Origin: Roseobacter ponti
GTDB taxonomy: Bacteria; Pseudomonadota; Alphaproteobacteria; Rhodobacterales; Rhodobacteraceae
Length of the DNA stretch: 64,000 nt
Reading direction: 5' to 3'
Assembly: GCF_012932215.1 (NCBI RefSeq)
Contig: NZ_CP048788.1
Span: forward strand, 1,116,001 to 1,180,000
This document shows, piece after piece, positions 35,308 to 47,445 of the stretch (position 1 is the first letter of the stretch; every line of letters starts with the position of its first letter). Below the pieces are notes generated by a model that did not search any database, was not told where the DNA came from, and saw nothing but the letters and a program-made list of their open reading frames with translations. Position numbers and translations under genes: made by a program.

Positions 35308-37263
35308 ATGAGCCTGCCCCCCGGATTCCTTGACGAACTGCGCACAAGGTCGAGCCTGTCACAGGTTGTCGGTCGCAAAGTCACGTGGGATGCGCGCAAA
35401 TCCAACCAGGGCAAAGGCGACATGTGGGCGCCGTGCCCGTTTCATCAGGAAAAATCAGCCTCCTTTCACGTCGATGACCGCAAAGGGTTCTACTACTGCT
35501 TTGGCTGTCACGCCAAAGGTGACGCGATTTCCTTTGTGCGCGAAACCGAAAATGTGGGTTTTATGGAAGCGGTTGAGATCCTCGCGCGGGAGGCCGGTAT
35601 GCCGATGCCCGAGCGCGACCCTCAGGCGCAGCAAAAGGCCGACCGCCGCACGCAGCTTGCAGATGTCATGGAGCAGGCGGTGCGGTATTTCCGACTGCAG
35701 CTGAACACGGGTGCAGCGGCGGAGGCGCGCGACTATCTGGAGCGTCGCGGGCTGCGGGCAGATGCGCTCGAACGCTGGGAGATCGGCTTTGCGCCGGATC
35801 AGTGGCAGGGGTTGTGGGATCATCTGAAAGAAAAGAACGTTGAGGATGATCTGATCCTGGGTGCGGGGCTGGCCAAACCCTCGTCCAAAGGCGGGAAGCC
35901 CTATGACACCTTTCGCGGGCGGATTATTTTCCCGATCCGGGACGCGCGGGGCAGGGCGATTGCTTTTGGCGGCCGGGCGATGGATCCGAATGATAACGCC
36001 AAATACCTCAATTCGCCGGAAACTGATCTTTTCGACAAGGGGCGCAGCCTTTTTAACCATGGTCCCGCGCGGACGGCTGCGGGCAAGGGCCAGCACCTTA
36101 TTGTGGCTGAAGGATACATGGACGTGATCGCGCTGGCCTCCGCAGGGTTTGAAGCCGCGGTGGCGCCTCTCGGAACTGCCATTACTGAAAGCCAGTTACA
36201 GATGCTCTGGCGGATTTCGCCTGAGCCGGTGATCGCGCTTGACGGCGATCAGGCCGGTCTGCGTGCTGCGATGCGACTGATTGATCTGGCACTGCCACTG
36301 GTCGAGGCCGGACAGTCGCTGCGTTTTGCCCTGATGCCCGACGGTCAGGATCCGGACGATCTGCTGCGCGCGCAGGGGGCACCGGCGCTGCAGAAAATCC
36401 TCGATGCCGCGATGCCTATGGTGCGTCTGCTCTGGCAGCGTGAAACGGAAGGCAGGGTATTCGACAGTCCCGAGCGCAAAGCGGCACTTGATAAGGCGTT
36501 GCGCGAAAAGATCATGCTGATCAGGGACCCGTCGATCCGCAGCCATTATGGTCAGGAAATCAAAGACCTGCGCTGGCAGCTTTTCCGACCGCAACGGTCT
36601 GCGCAAAAGCCGCGCACCGGCGCGCAGGGCCGCTGGAACGCGCCTGAAAAAGGGGCGATATCTTCTTCGCGCGCGTCTTTTCTGGTGTCCGCTCAGGGCC
36701 CGCGTGCCACCGAACGGCTGCGCGAAGCGGTGATCCTGGCGACGCTCGCGACCTGCCCGGCGGTGATTGAGGATTTCGAAGGTGGGATCGAGCAGATGCG
36801 CTGTGGTGATCCGGATCACGCGGCCCTGCGCGGGGTGCTGTTGTCAGGGCTCGGGCTTAACGCCGCACAGATGCGCGACAAAATAGACGACGTGCTGGGC
36901 CCTGAGGCCCTTGAAAACCTGCTGTCGCAGCGCCACGTATCGGTCGTGCCCTGTATCCGGTCACCCGGCGACGAGGAAAAAGCGCGGATGACGGTGGCAG
37001 AGGAACTGGCAAAACTGCAAAGCGCCCGCGGACTGGATGCGGAAATCATCGAGGCCGCCGAAGATATGAGCGGCGAAGCGGACGAGGGCCTGACCTGGAG
37101 ATTGTCAGAGGCGGCCCGGGCTGCGGAACGCGCACAGCGCAGCGTGCAGGAAGACAGAGCGGAATATGAGACCGGCGAAAACGGCGTGCGAATCAGTCGG
37201 GAAGAACGGAGCACTTTCAACGCCCTGTTGCAGGCAATACGGCAACACAAACCGCATGATTAA
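35308..37263 (+). CDS. dnaG: DNA primase
   Basis: 651 residues. The CHC2-type zinc finger (CPFHQEKSASFHV and YYCFGCHAKGD, about residues 44-75) binds template DNA; the TOPRIM catalytic domain has LIVAEGYMDVIALA (about residue 265) and the following LDGDQAGLRAA metal-binding segment. The C-terminal part is the helicase-interacting domain. It makes RNA primers at the replication fork. It stands directly ahead of rpoD, a common bacterial order. ATG at 35308 with weak upstream site; an upstream start at 35251 is possible. Confidence 0.96.
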   Translation: MSLPPGFLDELRTRSSLSQVVGRKVTWDARKSNQGKGDMWAPCPFHQEKSASFHVDDRKGFYYCFGCHAKGDAISFVRETENVGFMEAVEILAREAGMPMPERDPQAQQKADRRTQLADVMEQAVRYFRLQLNTGAAAEARDYLERRGLRADALERWEIGFAPDQWQGLWDHLKEKNVEDDLILGAGLAKPSSKGGKPYDTFRGRIIFPIRDARGRAIAFGGRAMDPNDNAKYLNSPETDLFDKGRSLFNHGPARTAAGKGQHLIVAEGYMDVIALASAGFEAAVAPLGTAITESQLQMLWRISPEPVIALDGDQAGLRAAMRLIDLALPLVEAGQSLRFALMPDGQDPDDLLRAQGAPALQKILDAAMPMVRLLWQRETEGRVFDSPERKAALDKALREKIMLIRDPSIRSHYGQEIKDLRWQLFRPQRSAQKPRTGAQGRWNAPEKGAISSSRASFLVSAQGPRATERLREAVILATLATCPAVIEDFEGGIEQMRCGDPDHAALRGVLLSGLGLNAAQMRDKIDDVLGPEALENLLSQRHVSVVPCIRSPGDEEKARMTVAEELAKLQSARGLDAEIIEAAEDMSGEADEGLTWRLSEAARAAERAQRSVQEDRAEYETGENGVRISREERSTFNALLQAIRQHKPHD

Positions 37264-37343
37264 CCATATCTGAACCCGTAAAGGTCAGAAAACTGAGTGT
37301 ATCGGGTGGAAGAATCACCCAAAACACGAGATGATTCTCACGT

Positions 37344-37367
37344 GATTCGGATAAGCGAATCGATTCG
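37344..37367. promoter_or_regulatory. Inverted repeat just upstream of rpoD
   Basis: GATTCG (37344-37349) and CGAATC (37356-37361) form a perfect inverted repeat, and a second GATTCG follows at 37362-37367. It is 17 bases before the rpoD start, so it could be an operator or part of the 5' leader. Confidence 0.35.
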
Positions 37368-37383
37368 GATGCAGGAGCTTTGA

Positions 37384-39366
<1,983 letters not shown>

Positions 39367-39503
39367 GCGCAGAAGTGCGGGGCAGGGCAGCAACACAACC
39401 GGTCTGTTCCAGGCGGTGTTGTCCTGCCGGCATATGTGATTTCCCCGAAAGCGGGCCGTATCGTATACATCTGCAGGTAAAGTGGTATCAGCGGAGACAG
39501 AAG

Positions 39504-39917
39504 ATGCGGGTAATTGTTCTGACAGTGGCGGCTCTTGCATTTGCGGTGCCGGTCGCGGCTGCGACTTACCGGGCGATCAACTGGCTGCCGGTGATCCCGC
39601 TTACAAATGACACCTTTGAAGTGATCGAAGACCGCGGCGCGGGCCCGCGGGGGATCTGGTGTGCCGCGGCGGATTACACACGCGCGATCGGGCGGGATAC
39701 CACGCGCAAACGTCTTTATGTTCTTGAGGCCCGGGGCCCGTCGAAACGGGTGCAGGGCGCCAAGAGCGTGGTGTTTACGCTGGAGCCGGATGAAGAGCTT
39801 GCACGATCCCCGCAGTCCTATTCCCTGTCAGTGCGCCGGGTCGGCGATAATCTGGCGGTGAGCCACGCGCTGAACTTCTGCGATCTGCCGGTCGACGAGT
39901 TCCTCGACCGTTTCTGA
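39504..39917 (+). CDS. Small exported protein of unknown function
   Basis: 137 residues. Start at 39504 after GCGGAGACAG; signal peptide MRVIVLTVAALAFAVPVAAA. The mature protein (from about residue 20) has GPRGIWCAAADYTRAIGRD and a later LNFCDLPVDEFLDRF, two cysteines that may pair. Similar short proteins occur in roseobacters but I know of no function. It is 20 bases ahead of yjbQ. Confidence 0.7.
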   Translation: MRVIVLTVAALAFAVPVAAATYRAINWLPVIPLTNDTFEVIEDRGAGPRGIWCAAADYTRAIGRDTTRKRLYVLEARGPSKRVQGAKSVVFTLEPDEELARSPQSYSLSVRRVGDNLAVSHALNFCDLPVDEFLDRF

Positions 39918-39937
39918 GGTCGCATCCGGGAGATCTG

Positions 39938-40351
39938 ATGCACATCTTCGACATTCAGACAGACGGCCCGGGTCTTTATGAGATTACCGGTGATGTCAGG
40001 CGCTGGCTGAACCGGCAGGGTGACGGGGTTGTGGTTCTGATGGTCCGGCATACGTCGGCCTCGCTGTTGATCCAGGAAAATGCTGACAGTGATGTGCAGC
40101 GCGATCTGCGCGCGTTTTTCGACCGTCTGGTGCCGCCGTCCGATAATCCGTCTATGAAGTATCTGAGGCATACCGCCGAGGGGCCAGACGATATGCCGGC
40201 CCATATAAAAGCCGCCATGATGCCGGTCAGCCTGACCATTCCGGTCGCCGCTGGCCGGCCGGCGCTCGGGACCTGGCAGGGGATCTATCTTTTCGAGCAC
40301 CGGACGCGCCCGCACGCGAGAGAAGTTGCCGCGCAGTTCTTAAGCGCATAA
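39938..40351 (+). CDS. yjbQ: YjbQ (UPF0047), thiamine-phosphate synthase-like
   Basis: 137 residues with the UPF0047 signature HTSASLLIQENADSDVQRD (about residues 45-63) and the late HEGE-like region (LGTWQGIYLFEHRTRPH). The name 'secondary thiamine-phosphate synthase' comes from weak activity shown for E. coli YjbQ, so the true role is uncertain. Length is typical. Confidence 0.9.
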   Translation: MHIFDIQTDGPGLYEITGDVRRWLNRQGDGVVVLMVRHTSASLLIQENADSDVQRDLRAFFDRLVPPSDNPSMKYLRHTAEGPDDMPAHIKAAMMPVSLTIPVAAGRPALGTWQGIYLFEHRTRPHAREVAAQFLSA

Positions 40352-40485
40352 ACGCCACACCACCCCACTATACTGAGGGGGTGTAATTCAGTACTACCCA
40401 AAACCCAGGTCGTATCCTATAAGTATCCACAAGTGGGACGGTGATCCCACAACTGAGGCAGAGACTTGAAGAAGGGGGACGGCCC

Positions 40486-40953
40486 ATGCGCTGCCCGTTT
40501 TGCGGAAACATCGATACCCAGGTGAAAGACAGCCGTCCCGCTGAAGACCATGTGTCCATCCGGCGCAGACGATTTTGCCCGGCCTGCGGGGGGCGGTTCA
40601 CGACCTACGAACGGGTGCAGTTGCGGGACCTTGTGGTCATCAAATCCAACGGCAAACGTGAAGATTTCGACCGCGACAAGCTCGAGCGGTCTATCCGCAT
40701 CTCAATGCAGAAACGACCGATTGATCCTGAGCGCATTGATCAGATGATTTCAGGAATCGTGCGGCGTCTTGAGAGCATGGGCGAGACCGACATCAATTCC
40801 AAACAGATCGGCGAGATCGTGATGGAAGCGCTGGCCCGGATCGATACAGTGGCCTATGTGCGGTTTGCCAGTGTTTACAAGAACTTCCAGGCCGCTGACG
40901 ACTTTGATAAATTTGTGAGCGAGCTGCGGCCGGACGTGCCGCCCGAAGAGTGA
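40486..40953 (+). CDS. nrdR: Transcriptional repressor NrdR
   Basis: 155 residues. An N-terminal zinc ribbon ([22 protein letters not shown]) is followed by an ATP-cone domain ([20 protein letters not shown]). NrdR binds NrdR boxes and represses ribonucleotide reductase genes when dATP is abundant. Start at 40486 behind GAAGGGGGAC. It overlaps the GTG start of ribD by four bases, a conserved nrdR-ribD pairing. Confidence 0.96.
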   Translation: MRCPFCGNIDTQVKDSRPAEDHVSIRRRRFCPACGGRFTTYERVQLRDLVVIKSNGKREDFDRDKLERSIRISMQKRPIDPERIDQMISGIVRRLESMGETDINSKQIGEIVMEALARIDTVAYVRFASVYKNFQAADDFDKFVSELRPDVPPEE

Positions 40954-42047
40954 GTGACCCCCGGCGCTTTATGGCGCTGGCGCTTTCACTGGGCCGGCGG
41001 GGGCTTGGCCGTGTCTGGCCGAACCCGGCGGTTGGCTGCGTGATTGTGCGCGAGGGCCGTATTGTCGGGCGGGGCTGGACACAGCCGGGCGGTCGGCCCC
41101 ATGCCGAAACCGAAGCCCTGCGCGAGGCTGCCGGAGCGGCCCGCGGTGCAGATGTTTACGTAACGCTCGAGCCCTGCGCGCATCACGGTCAGACACCACC
41201 CTGTGCGGAGGCGCTCATCGCGGCGGGAGTTGCGCGGGTTTTTGTGGCTACGGGTGATCCGGACAGGCGTGTGGCAGGACAGGGCCTTGAGATGCTGCGC
41301 GCCGCTGGCATCATCGTTGAAACCGGGCTGATGGAGCACGAGGCCCGGATTGCGAATGCCGGTTTCTTCGCAAAAACCGAACTGGACCGTCCGTTTCTGA
41401 CGCTAAAGCTCGCGGCCAGCCTTGATGGCCGCATCGCGACGGCCACAGGGGAAAGTAAATGGATCACCGGTCCCGAGGCCAGACGCATGGTGCATGCGCA
41501 GCGCGCGCGTCACGATGCGGTCATGGTAGGCGGTGGTACTGCGCGCAAAGATGACCCGGCACTGACGGTTCGTGACCTCGGGGTCGCGCAGCAGCCGGCC
41601 CGCGTCGTCATCAGCCGCCGGCTTGATCTGCCGCTGATGAGCACGCTGGCGCGCACCGCGCGCGAGGTGCCCGTGTTGCTGTGTCACGGACATGACGCTG
41701 ACAGGGCGCTGCGACAGACCTGGGAAGATCTCGGGGCTGTTCTGCTGCCCTGCGAGGCGGCGGGCGGGCAGCTTGATCCTGCGGATGTGCTGCGACAGCT
41801 CGCGCGCCACGGGATCAGCCGGATCTTTTGCGAAGGCGGCAGCGCGCTCGCCGCCTCGCTGATCGAGGCTGATCTCGTCGATGAGCTGATCAGTTTTACC
41901 GCAGGGCTTGGCGTTGGTGCCGAAGGCTTGCCGTCGGTTGGCGCGCTGGGTCTGGGCCGGCTCAGCCAGGCCGCACGTTTCAGGCTTGCTGAGACACGTC
42001 CGGTCGGCGCTGATGTGATGACCATCTGGCGCAGGCCAGGGCTCTGA
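40950..42047 (+). CDS. ribD: Riboflavin biosynthesis deaminase/reductase RibD
   Basis: 365 residues. The N-terminal deaminase domain has [10 protein letters not shown] and [17 protein letters not shown] (zinc site); the C-terminal reductase domain has [14 protein letters not shown] and [20 protein letters not shown]. It carries out the second and third steps of riboflavin synthesis. The GTG start at 40950 overlaps the nrdR stop; [20 protein letters not shown] is the usual start of the family here. Confidence 0.95.
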   Translation: MSDPRRFMALALSLGRRGLGRVWPNPAVGCVIVREGRIVGRGWTQPGGRPHAETEALREAAGAARGADVYVTLEPCAHHGQTPPCAEALIAAGVARVFVATGDPDRRVAGQGLEMLRAAGIIVETGLMEHEARIANAGFFAKTELDRPFLTLKLAASLDGRIATATGESKWITGPEARRMVHAQRARHDAVMVGGGTARKDDPALTVRDLGVAQQPARVVISRRLDLPLMSTLARTAREVPVLLCHGHDADRALRQTWEDLGAVLLPCEAAGGQLDPADVLRQLARHGISRIFCEGGSALAASLIEADLVDELISFTAGLGVGAEGLPSVGALGLGRLSQAARFRLAETRPVGADVMTIWRRPGL

Positions 42048-42058
42048 TCGGGAGAGTA

Positions 42059-44074
42059 TCAGCGCCAGCGGTGGGCCTGACTGGCAAAAACACCCTGCAG
42101 TTTGGCCAGAAGTCGGTTTTTCAGACCAGGGCTTGGCAGGCTGGCTGACGCAAGACGCGCAACCGCAACTTCGACAGGGCAGGGCAGACCCGTCACCGGA
42201 TCCATGTAGCGCGGATAATCGATGAGTGCCGCGTGTACGAGGCCTTCGAGGGCAGGGGTCGCCCGGCGTCGCGGTGGCACGTCCCCCAGATCAGTCGTCA
42301 GCCCCCATCCCGCGTAAAAAGGCACACCGCATGTCGTGACGTGCAGGCCCCGCAACAGTGCCTCGAACCCCAGAAGCGAGGTCATTGTCCAGACTTCCTG
42401 CACCTCGTTCAGCAGCGCCACGGGATCAACACCGCTGACGACCAGATCGGCAGGACCCTCAGGGATTGTACCCCCGGTGCGCAGACCCGCGTCCACATCA
42501 GGATGGGGTTTATAGATCAGTACGGCATCGGGTCGTTCGGCGCGCGCGCGGCGGAGCAGCTCTTCATTCGTGCGGATATCCGTCGTGCCGGCTGTGACCG
42601 ATGCATCATCCGAGACCTGGCCCACGACCAGCACCCGGTGTCCCTCCGGCAGCGGCGGCGGCGCCCCGCCGGTCGAGTATTTGCTGAGCCTGTGCTGCTT
42701 CAGGCTCCGGATCAGTGCACGCGCGCGGGCCTCCTGATCGGGACGCAGGTCTGCACGTCCGGTGATCAGCTGTTCCAGCCGGGATGGCTCGGAGGGATCA
42801 TAGTAAATTCCCGGCCCGTCCACGATCAGTGACAGCGGTGGTACCAGGTTCGCCCCGAGGCCACGCGACCGCAGAAAGCCGTCCTCGGTGCGCATCGCAT
42901 CCCCGTGGCCCACGGCGGCCCTGCTGGCCCAGACCATCCATGGCCGACCGGTGGCGCGGGCCTTTCCGGGATCGTCTTCGAACACCACCGGCTTATGGCG
43001 CCCGAACATCTTCTGCAGGCTTTCACGTTTCCAGCCGCGCATGGCGGAGGCCACCCAGCCATGGCGGTCTTCGCGCCAGGCACGTGCTTGTGCTGCGAGG
43101 TTTTCCTGCGCGTCCTCAAAAGTGCAGAGCGCGTCGGTGAAGGGGCTGTACCATTTAGGGTAAAGCATCATCGCCCCGGCGAAAAGCTGCGCGCGGGTCA
43201 GTCGGCGCTGTCGGCGCTGTACCGGAAACTCATCCCCGGTCAGGCCCCAGCCGGCATAGAAAGGCTGGCCGAAAACGCGTGGCCTGTGGCCTGCAAAAAT
43301 CGCCTCAAAGCCCAGCTGCGATGAGACGGTGTAGACCCCCAGGGCCCCTTCAAAGAGGAGGTGCGGGCTGACCGGATCGGTGAGAAACTGCACGGTGTCG
43401 TCCGCGTCCGCGTCCTCAAAATAGCCCTGGCGGAATCCTTCGACGGTTTCGGGGTGTGATTTGATGACAACCGGCGCGCCGGGATGCTCTTCGCGCGCCA
43501 TGAAAAGCATCTCCAGAAAGCGGTTCCTGTCCGCACCGCAGGCCGTCACCGAGGCATCGCCCCGGGTCTGATCGATGACCAGCACATAGCCCGGGGGTGG
43601 CAGGGGCAGGACGGGATCGGTCGCTGCAAACTTTGACAGATGTGTCTCGGACATACGGGCAATGGCAGCCCGGGCGCGGTCGAGGAGCGCTGTATCGTCC
43701 AGCGGATGGGTGGCGAGCAGTTCCTCAAGATCTGACACCACCGAAGGGTCGAAATGTACGCCCCTTTTGTCGATCAGGAGGCCGGCGGTGGGTTCACCTG
43801 CGCGTCCGGGATGCAGCGAGCGCAGAAAGGCATCCTCGATACGGATCACCGGTGTGCCGCGTTGCTCCGCCACGGCTTCGCCACGATGTGCGGTCGGACT
43901 TTGACCCCAGACGCCAACGGCATCCCCTTCGCCCGGCGCCCCGAGTTTTACGTCAAAGCCTGAGAGTGTGAGGATGCGTCTGACCCGGGTTTCGGTGAGA
44001 AAACCGCCGTTATAGACGAAAAGCCGCCGGTTCTTTTCAGAACCGGCGGCCCCGGGGTCAGACAGGCTGCCCAT
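42059..44074 (-). CDS. kpsC: Capsule biosynthesis protein KpsC (two Kdo-transferase modules)
   Basis: 671 residues from an ATG at 44074, nine bases behind the lipoprotein gene's stop. It has two homologous halves, each ending in a PFYAGWGLT motif (FGQPFYAGWGLTGDE at about 270, and VPFYAGWGLTTDLG at about 595). KpsC builds the poly-Kdo linker on lipid anchors of group 2 capsules together with KpsS. It acts at the inner face of the inner membrane. Convergent with ribD, ending 11 bases from its stop. Confidence 0.9.
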   Translation of the reverse strand: MGSLSDPGAAGSEKNRRLFVYNGGFLTETRVRRILTLSGFDVKLGAPGEGDAVGVWGQSPTAHRGEAVAEQRGTPVIRIEDAFLRSLHPGRAGEPTAGLLIDKRGVHFDPSVVSDLEELLATHPLDDTALLDRARAAIARMSETHLSKFAATDPVLPLPPPGYVLVIDQTRGDASVTACGADRNRFLEMLFMAREEHPGAPVVIKSHPETVEGFRQGYFEDADADDTVQFLTDPVSPHLLFEGALGVYTVSSQLGFEAIFAGHRPRVFGQPFYAGWGLTGDEFPVQRRQRRLTRAQLFAGAMMLYPKWYSPFTDALCTFEDAQENLAAQARAWREDRHGWVASAMRGWKRESLQKMFGRHKPVVFEDDPGKARATGRPWMVWASRAAVGHGDAMRTEDGFLRSRGLGANLVPPLSLIVDGPGIYYDPSEPSRLEQLITGRADLRPDQEARARALIRSLKQHRLSKYSTGGAPPPLPEGHRVLVVGQVSDDASVTAGTTDIRTNEELLRRARAERPDAVLIYKPHPDVDAGLRTGGTIPEGPADLVVSGVDPVALLNEVQEVWTMTSLLGFEALLRGLHVTTCGVPFYAGWGLTTDLGDVPPRRRATPALEGLVHAALIDYPRYMDPVTGLPCPVEVAVARLASASLPSPGLKNRLLAKLQGVFASQAHRWR

Positions 44075-44082
44075 GGTCGGTG

Positions 44083-45216
44083 TCAGTTCGCCAGCTGGTC
44101 GATGGAAGCGGCTGGCCCGAGGAGTGAGCCTACAAGACCGGAGACAGCCTTGTTCCACTGTGCGAGAGGCGCTTCGGTGACATAGAGGGTGTCGCCATCG
44201 CGGATCACGAAATCACGCGCCCGGAAAAGGCCGTTGGGCTCGGTAAGATCCATCACATAGATCATACGCTGCTCACCGATAAGATCGTTACGTCCCAGCA
44301 CGTCAGCGACAATCTCGGGGCTTTCGTTGCGCAGGATGAAAATGCCGGTTGCATCCGATGCGCTCGGTATCAGTCCTCCGACCTGGGCGATTGCCTCCAG
44401 CGCGGAGATATTCTGTGAGCGGAAGGCGACGCGGGCCTGGGTTCCCGTCGCGCCGAGGGCGGTAAAGGACCGGGTGTCTTCTTCCACAAGGATGCGGTCA
44501 CCGCCCCTTAAGGCGATATCAAGCTGCGGATGCGAATAAAGGTCCTGAAACCAGATACGGCCCCGGTGTCCGCCGCGCAGCACGGTGATCTGGGCGATCT
44601 CCGGTTCAATGGTGACGCCACCGGCCCGGGCCAGCATGGTCGAAAGCGTACGGGTAGGGCGTTCGATCGGATAAACGCCCTGTCCTCCGATTGATCCGAT
44701 AAGCGACACGGTAGAGCCGTCGCCCGCCATGCGGCGTACTTCGACCTGTGGATCGGGCGTCTGTTCTTCGAGCCGCTCGGTGATGATGCGGCGAATGGCT
44801 TCGGGTGAGTTTCCGGAGGCTTTGATGCGCCCTGCATAGGGGACAAAGATGAACCCCTGGCCGTCGACCTGAACAGTTTCCAGCAGAGTGGCGTTCTGTG
44901 CTTCGCCCGCGAGCAGCCCGTCATCCACGTTTTCCCAGATCGTCAGGCCCAGTACATCGCCGGCCTGAATGGTGTCGGAGCCGACAACGCCCGCGTTTCG
45001 GAAGCTTTCAGAGAACCCCAGTGCTGGTACGACGGCCGTAGCGCGAGTGACCCTGTCGTTGACTGCGACGACAAAGGCGTCGCCCTGCTGCTGTACGGAG
45101 CCGCTGTAAATTTCGGATTTGTTCGGACCAACCTTAGGAAGGCCGCATGATGCAACCACTGCGAAAACCGCAATAGCCGCGATGGGACGGACCCACCGGA
45201 GTGCTTCAGGTGCCAC
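44083..45216 (-). CDS. Polysaccharide export lipoprotein, Wza/KpsD-like
   Basis: 377 residues from a GTG behind GAGGAG. A lipoprotein-type leader ends in VASC. It then has a polysaccharide biosynthesis/export domain (GDVLGLTIWENVDDGLLAG, VDGQGFIFVPYAGRIKASG) and two SLBB-type repeats (VSLIGSIGGQGVYPIERP, ARVAFRSQNISALEAIAQVG). The family forms the outer-membrane channel for capsule export. Placed between kpsS and kpsC in one operon. Confidence 0.9.
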   Translation of the reverse strand: MAPEALRWVRPIAAIAVFAVVASCGLPKVGPNKSEIYSGSVQQQGDAFVVAVNDRVTRATAVVPALGFSESFRNAGVVGSDTIQAGDVLGLTIWENVDDGLLAGEAQNATLLETVQVDGQGFIFVPYAGRIKASGNSPEAIRRIITERLEEQTPDPQVEVRRMAGDGSTVSLIGSIGGQGVYPIERPTRTLSTMLARAGGVTIEPEIAQITVLRGGHRGRIWFQDLYSHPQLDIALRGGDRILVEEDTRSFTALGATGTQARVAFRSQNISALEAIAQVGGLIPSASDATGIFILRNESPEIVADVLGRNDLIGEQRMIYVMDLTEPNGLFRARDFVIRDGDTLYVTEAPLAQWNKAVSGLVGSLLGPAASIDQLAN

Positions 45217-45313
45217 TGCTCGGTCTCCTCGACCTGTAAATCTGCCTCAGATTGCCGGTTTTTCCGACATAATTGACCTGAGCGTAGCGAGGGTCTTTGC
45301 CGAAATCCAGTGT

Positions 45314-46594
45314 TTACGAGGCATGACGGTGACTTACGAGCCGCAACTGTTGCGGATGCGCCGCGGTCGGATCTGTGCGGTCCGCGCGGGGTTCGCGAGT
45401 CGAGAGGAGCCTGTCGGACGCCAGGCGCAGCACCTGGCGGCGTCCGGCTGCTGCATAAAAGCTGCCCGGTATCTGGCTTGTTTCCAGCAGAAAATCGCGA
45501 AAGAGCGCGTAGGCCGCGGGGTCAGGGCGGTTCGGGCCGGCAAAAAATTCGGCCACCGGCTGGTGCGACACAAGACCCGGCTTATCATAAACGGCCCGTC
45601 CGAAGATGCGAAGAGGCAGACCGCGCCAGAGCGCCTGCTGGCCGGCCGTTGAATTGACGGTCACAGCACTCAGTGCATCATTCAGCAGCCCCGCAAGTTT
45701 GCCGCCATCCACATAGTGCACGCGATCTCTGAGGTCATACGCCTGTGCAAGACGCCGGATCGTGTGACGCAGCGGTGCACGCCCGTCTTCGAGCGGGTGT
45801 GCTTTAAAAACAAGGTGATGATGGGCAGGCGCGCCCTCGGCAAAGCCTCTGATCACCACCTCCAGAAATTCCGTCTGGGTGGTAAACGGAGAATGCATCT
45901 GAAAAGAGCTGTCATGCTCCAGCTGCAAAAGAGCGAGGTGATACGGCCAGGCCCCCCGGCGGATGCGCCATGTGGCCAGACGCCGTTCGAGCGAGCGCAG
46001 GGGCATCAGGGCAAGACGACGGACGTAGAGCAGAAACTCCGAGCGGACCCTGAGCGCGCGGTGGGGCCGGAATGTCCGGTAGCGCCAGTTAAAGAACATC
46101 ACAAAGAAATGGTAGAGCGCGCCATAGAACATGTGGTGCCTGAGCGCACCCCAGTGGGCGGGGGGCACGGGGCGCTGCCGCTCGGCGGTCTCTCGCAGGT
46201 GCCTGATATCGTCCAGCGACAGATCCATCAGCCGCGAATTGCCGTTGGTGCCATCCCGCTCCAGGGTCACCCACCAGGGGCGCAGATACCCTTCCTCGAA
46301 CACATGCACGGTGACATCTGCCGCGCGGGCTTTCGCGATCGCATCGGCATGGACAGGTCGCACGTCGCCGTAAAGCACGACATCGGTTACGCCGTGCTGC
46401 GTAAGCAGAGCCTCAAATGCTGCAGGCCAGTCCTCCGCACGACCGCGCCAAGGAATATAGGTTTTTCTGTCCGGCCAGAAGGCAGCGTCGCCGGCGTTGA
46501 ACCCCACGCGCAGGACACCGGCCCCGGTGCTGGTGAGCGCGCGACCGAGTTGCCCGAAAAACGGACCGTGCGGCCCCTGCAACAGCAGAAACAC
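45314..46594 (-). CDS. kpsS: Capsule biosynthesis protein KpsS
   Basis: 426 residues. VFLLLQGPHGPFFGQLGRAL at the N-terminus and the HLVFKAHPLEDGRAP and STAGQQALWRGLPLRIFG segments are typical of KpsS, the transferase that adds the first Kdo of the capsule anchor linker. The start is a GTG; the upstream frame stays open for about 30 codons with no ATG, so the true start could be slightly further upstream. First gene of the operon kpsS - lipoprotein - kpsC; no ABC-2 exporter (KpsM/T) is seen. Confidence 0.88.
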   Translation of the reverse strand: MFLLLQGPHGPFFGQLGRALTSTGAGVLRVGFNAGDAAFWPDRKTYIPWRGRAEDWPAAFEALLTQHGVTDVVLYGDVRPVHADAIAKARAADVTVHVFEEGYLRPWWVTLERDGTNGNSRLMDLSLDDIRHLRETAERQRPVPPAHWGALRHHMFYGALYHFFVMFFNWRYRTFRPHRALRVRSEFLLYVRRLALMPLRSLERRLATWRIRRGAWPYHLALLQLEHDSSFQMHSPFTTQTEFLEVVIRGFAEGAPAHHHLVFKAHPLEDGRAPLRHTIRRLAQAYDLRDRVHYVDGGKLAGLLNDALSAVTVNSTAGQQALWRGLPLRIFGRAVYDKPGLVSHQPVAEFFAGPNRPDPAAYALFRDFLLETSQIPGSFYAAAGRRQVLRLASDRLLSTREPRADRTDPTAAHPQQLRLVSHRHAS

Positions 46595-46780
46595 TCGCGG
46601 GGCGATGGGTGCACTGTCGTCCAGGAGTTTGCCTTTTCGCTGAAAGTATCCGGCGCATCGGATCAGGTTGTGGTTAACAGACTATTACAGCGGGCCACTG
46701 ACGGGGCAAGAGCGGCTCTTGTCACAGGGCCGCGCCACCGCTAGGTCAGGGGCATCACGCGGGATCAGAGGCACGGCGCA

Positions 46781-47374
46781 ATGTTCACGGGCATTATCAC
46801 CGATATCGGCACCATCATCGAAACCAGGCAGGAAGGCGACCTGCGGGCCCGCATCCGGACCGCCTATGATACGTCACGCATTGATATGGGGGCCTCGATT
46901 GCGTCGGACGGTGTCTGTCTGACCGTCGTGGACCTGGGGCCTGACTGGTACGAGGTGCAGATCAGTGCAGAGACCGTGAGCAAAACCAATCTGACCACAT
47001 GGGCACCCGGAAAGCGGGTCAATCTTGAACGCGCGTTGCGGGTCGGAGACGAACTGGGCGGGCATATCGTTTCGGGTCATGTTGATGGCGTGGCAGAGGT
47101 GGTATCCGTGACCGACGAGGGCGACAGCACGCGGGTCGTTCTGCGCGCGCCTGAAGATCTTGCGAAATTCATCGCTCCGAAAGGGTCCGTAGCGCTCAAC
47201 GGCACGTCGCTGACCGTGAACGAAGTCGACGGCCGCGATTTCGGGGTCAATTTCATCCCGCACACAAAAACCGCAACGACATGGGGCGATGTGAATACCG
47301 GCGACCGGGTCAATCTGGAAATTGACACGCTTGCCCGCTATGTCTCCCGGCTTGCGGATATGCACAACACCTGA
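46781..47374 (+). CDS. ribE: Riboflavin synthase
   Basis: 197 residues. Two lumazine-binding repeats, the first beginning MFTGIITDIGTI and the second near residue 98, each with an S-GVCLT / NGTSLT-type motif (IASDGVCLTVVD; ALNGTSLTVNEVD). It dismutates two 6,7-dimethyl-8-ribityllumazine to riboflavin and the pyrimidine substrate. Divergent from kpsS by 186 bases with no other gene. Confidence 0.95.
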   Translation: MFTGIITDIGTIIETRQEGDLRARIRTAYDTSRIDMGASIASDGVCLTVVDLGPDWYEVQISAETVSKTNLTTWAPGKRVNLERALRVGDELGGHIVSGHVDGVAEVVSVTDEGDSTRVVLRAPEDLAKFIAPKGSVALNGTSLTVNEVDGRDFGVNFIPHTKTATTWGDVNTGDRVNLEIDTLARYVSRLADMHNT

Positions 47375-47445
47375 GCGGTTGCCCGGGTGGTAAAGCCGCG
47401 TGGCCTCGGTTATGTGGCAGCAGGAAAACGACGAAGGCTGCACCC

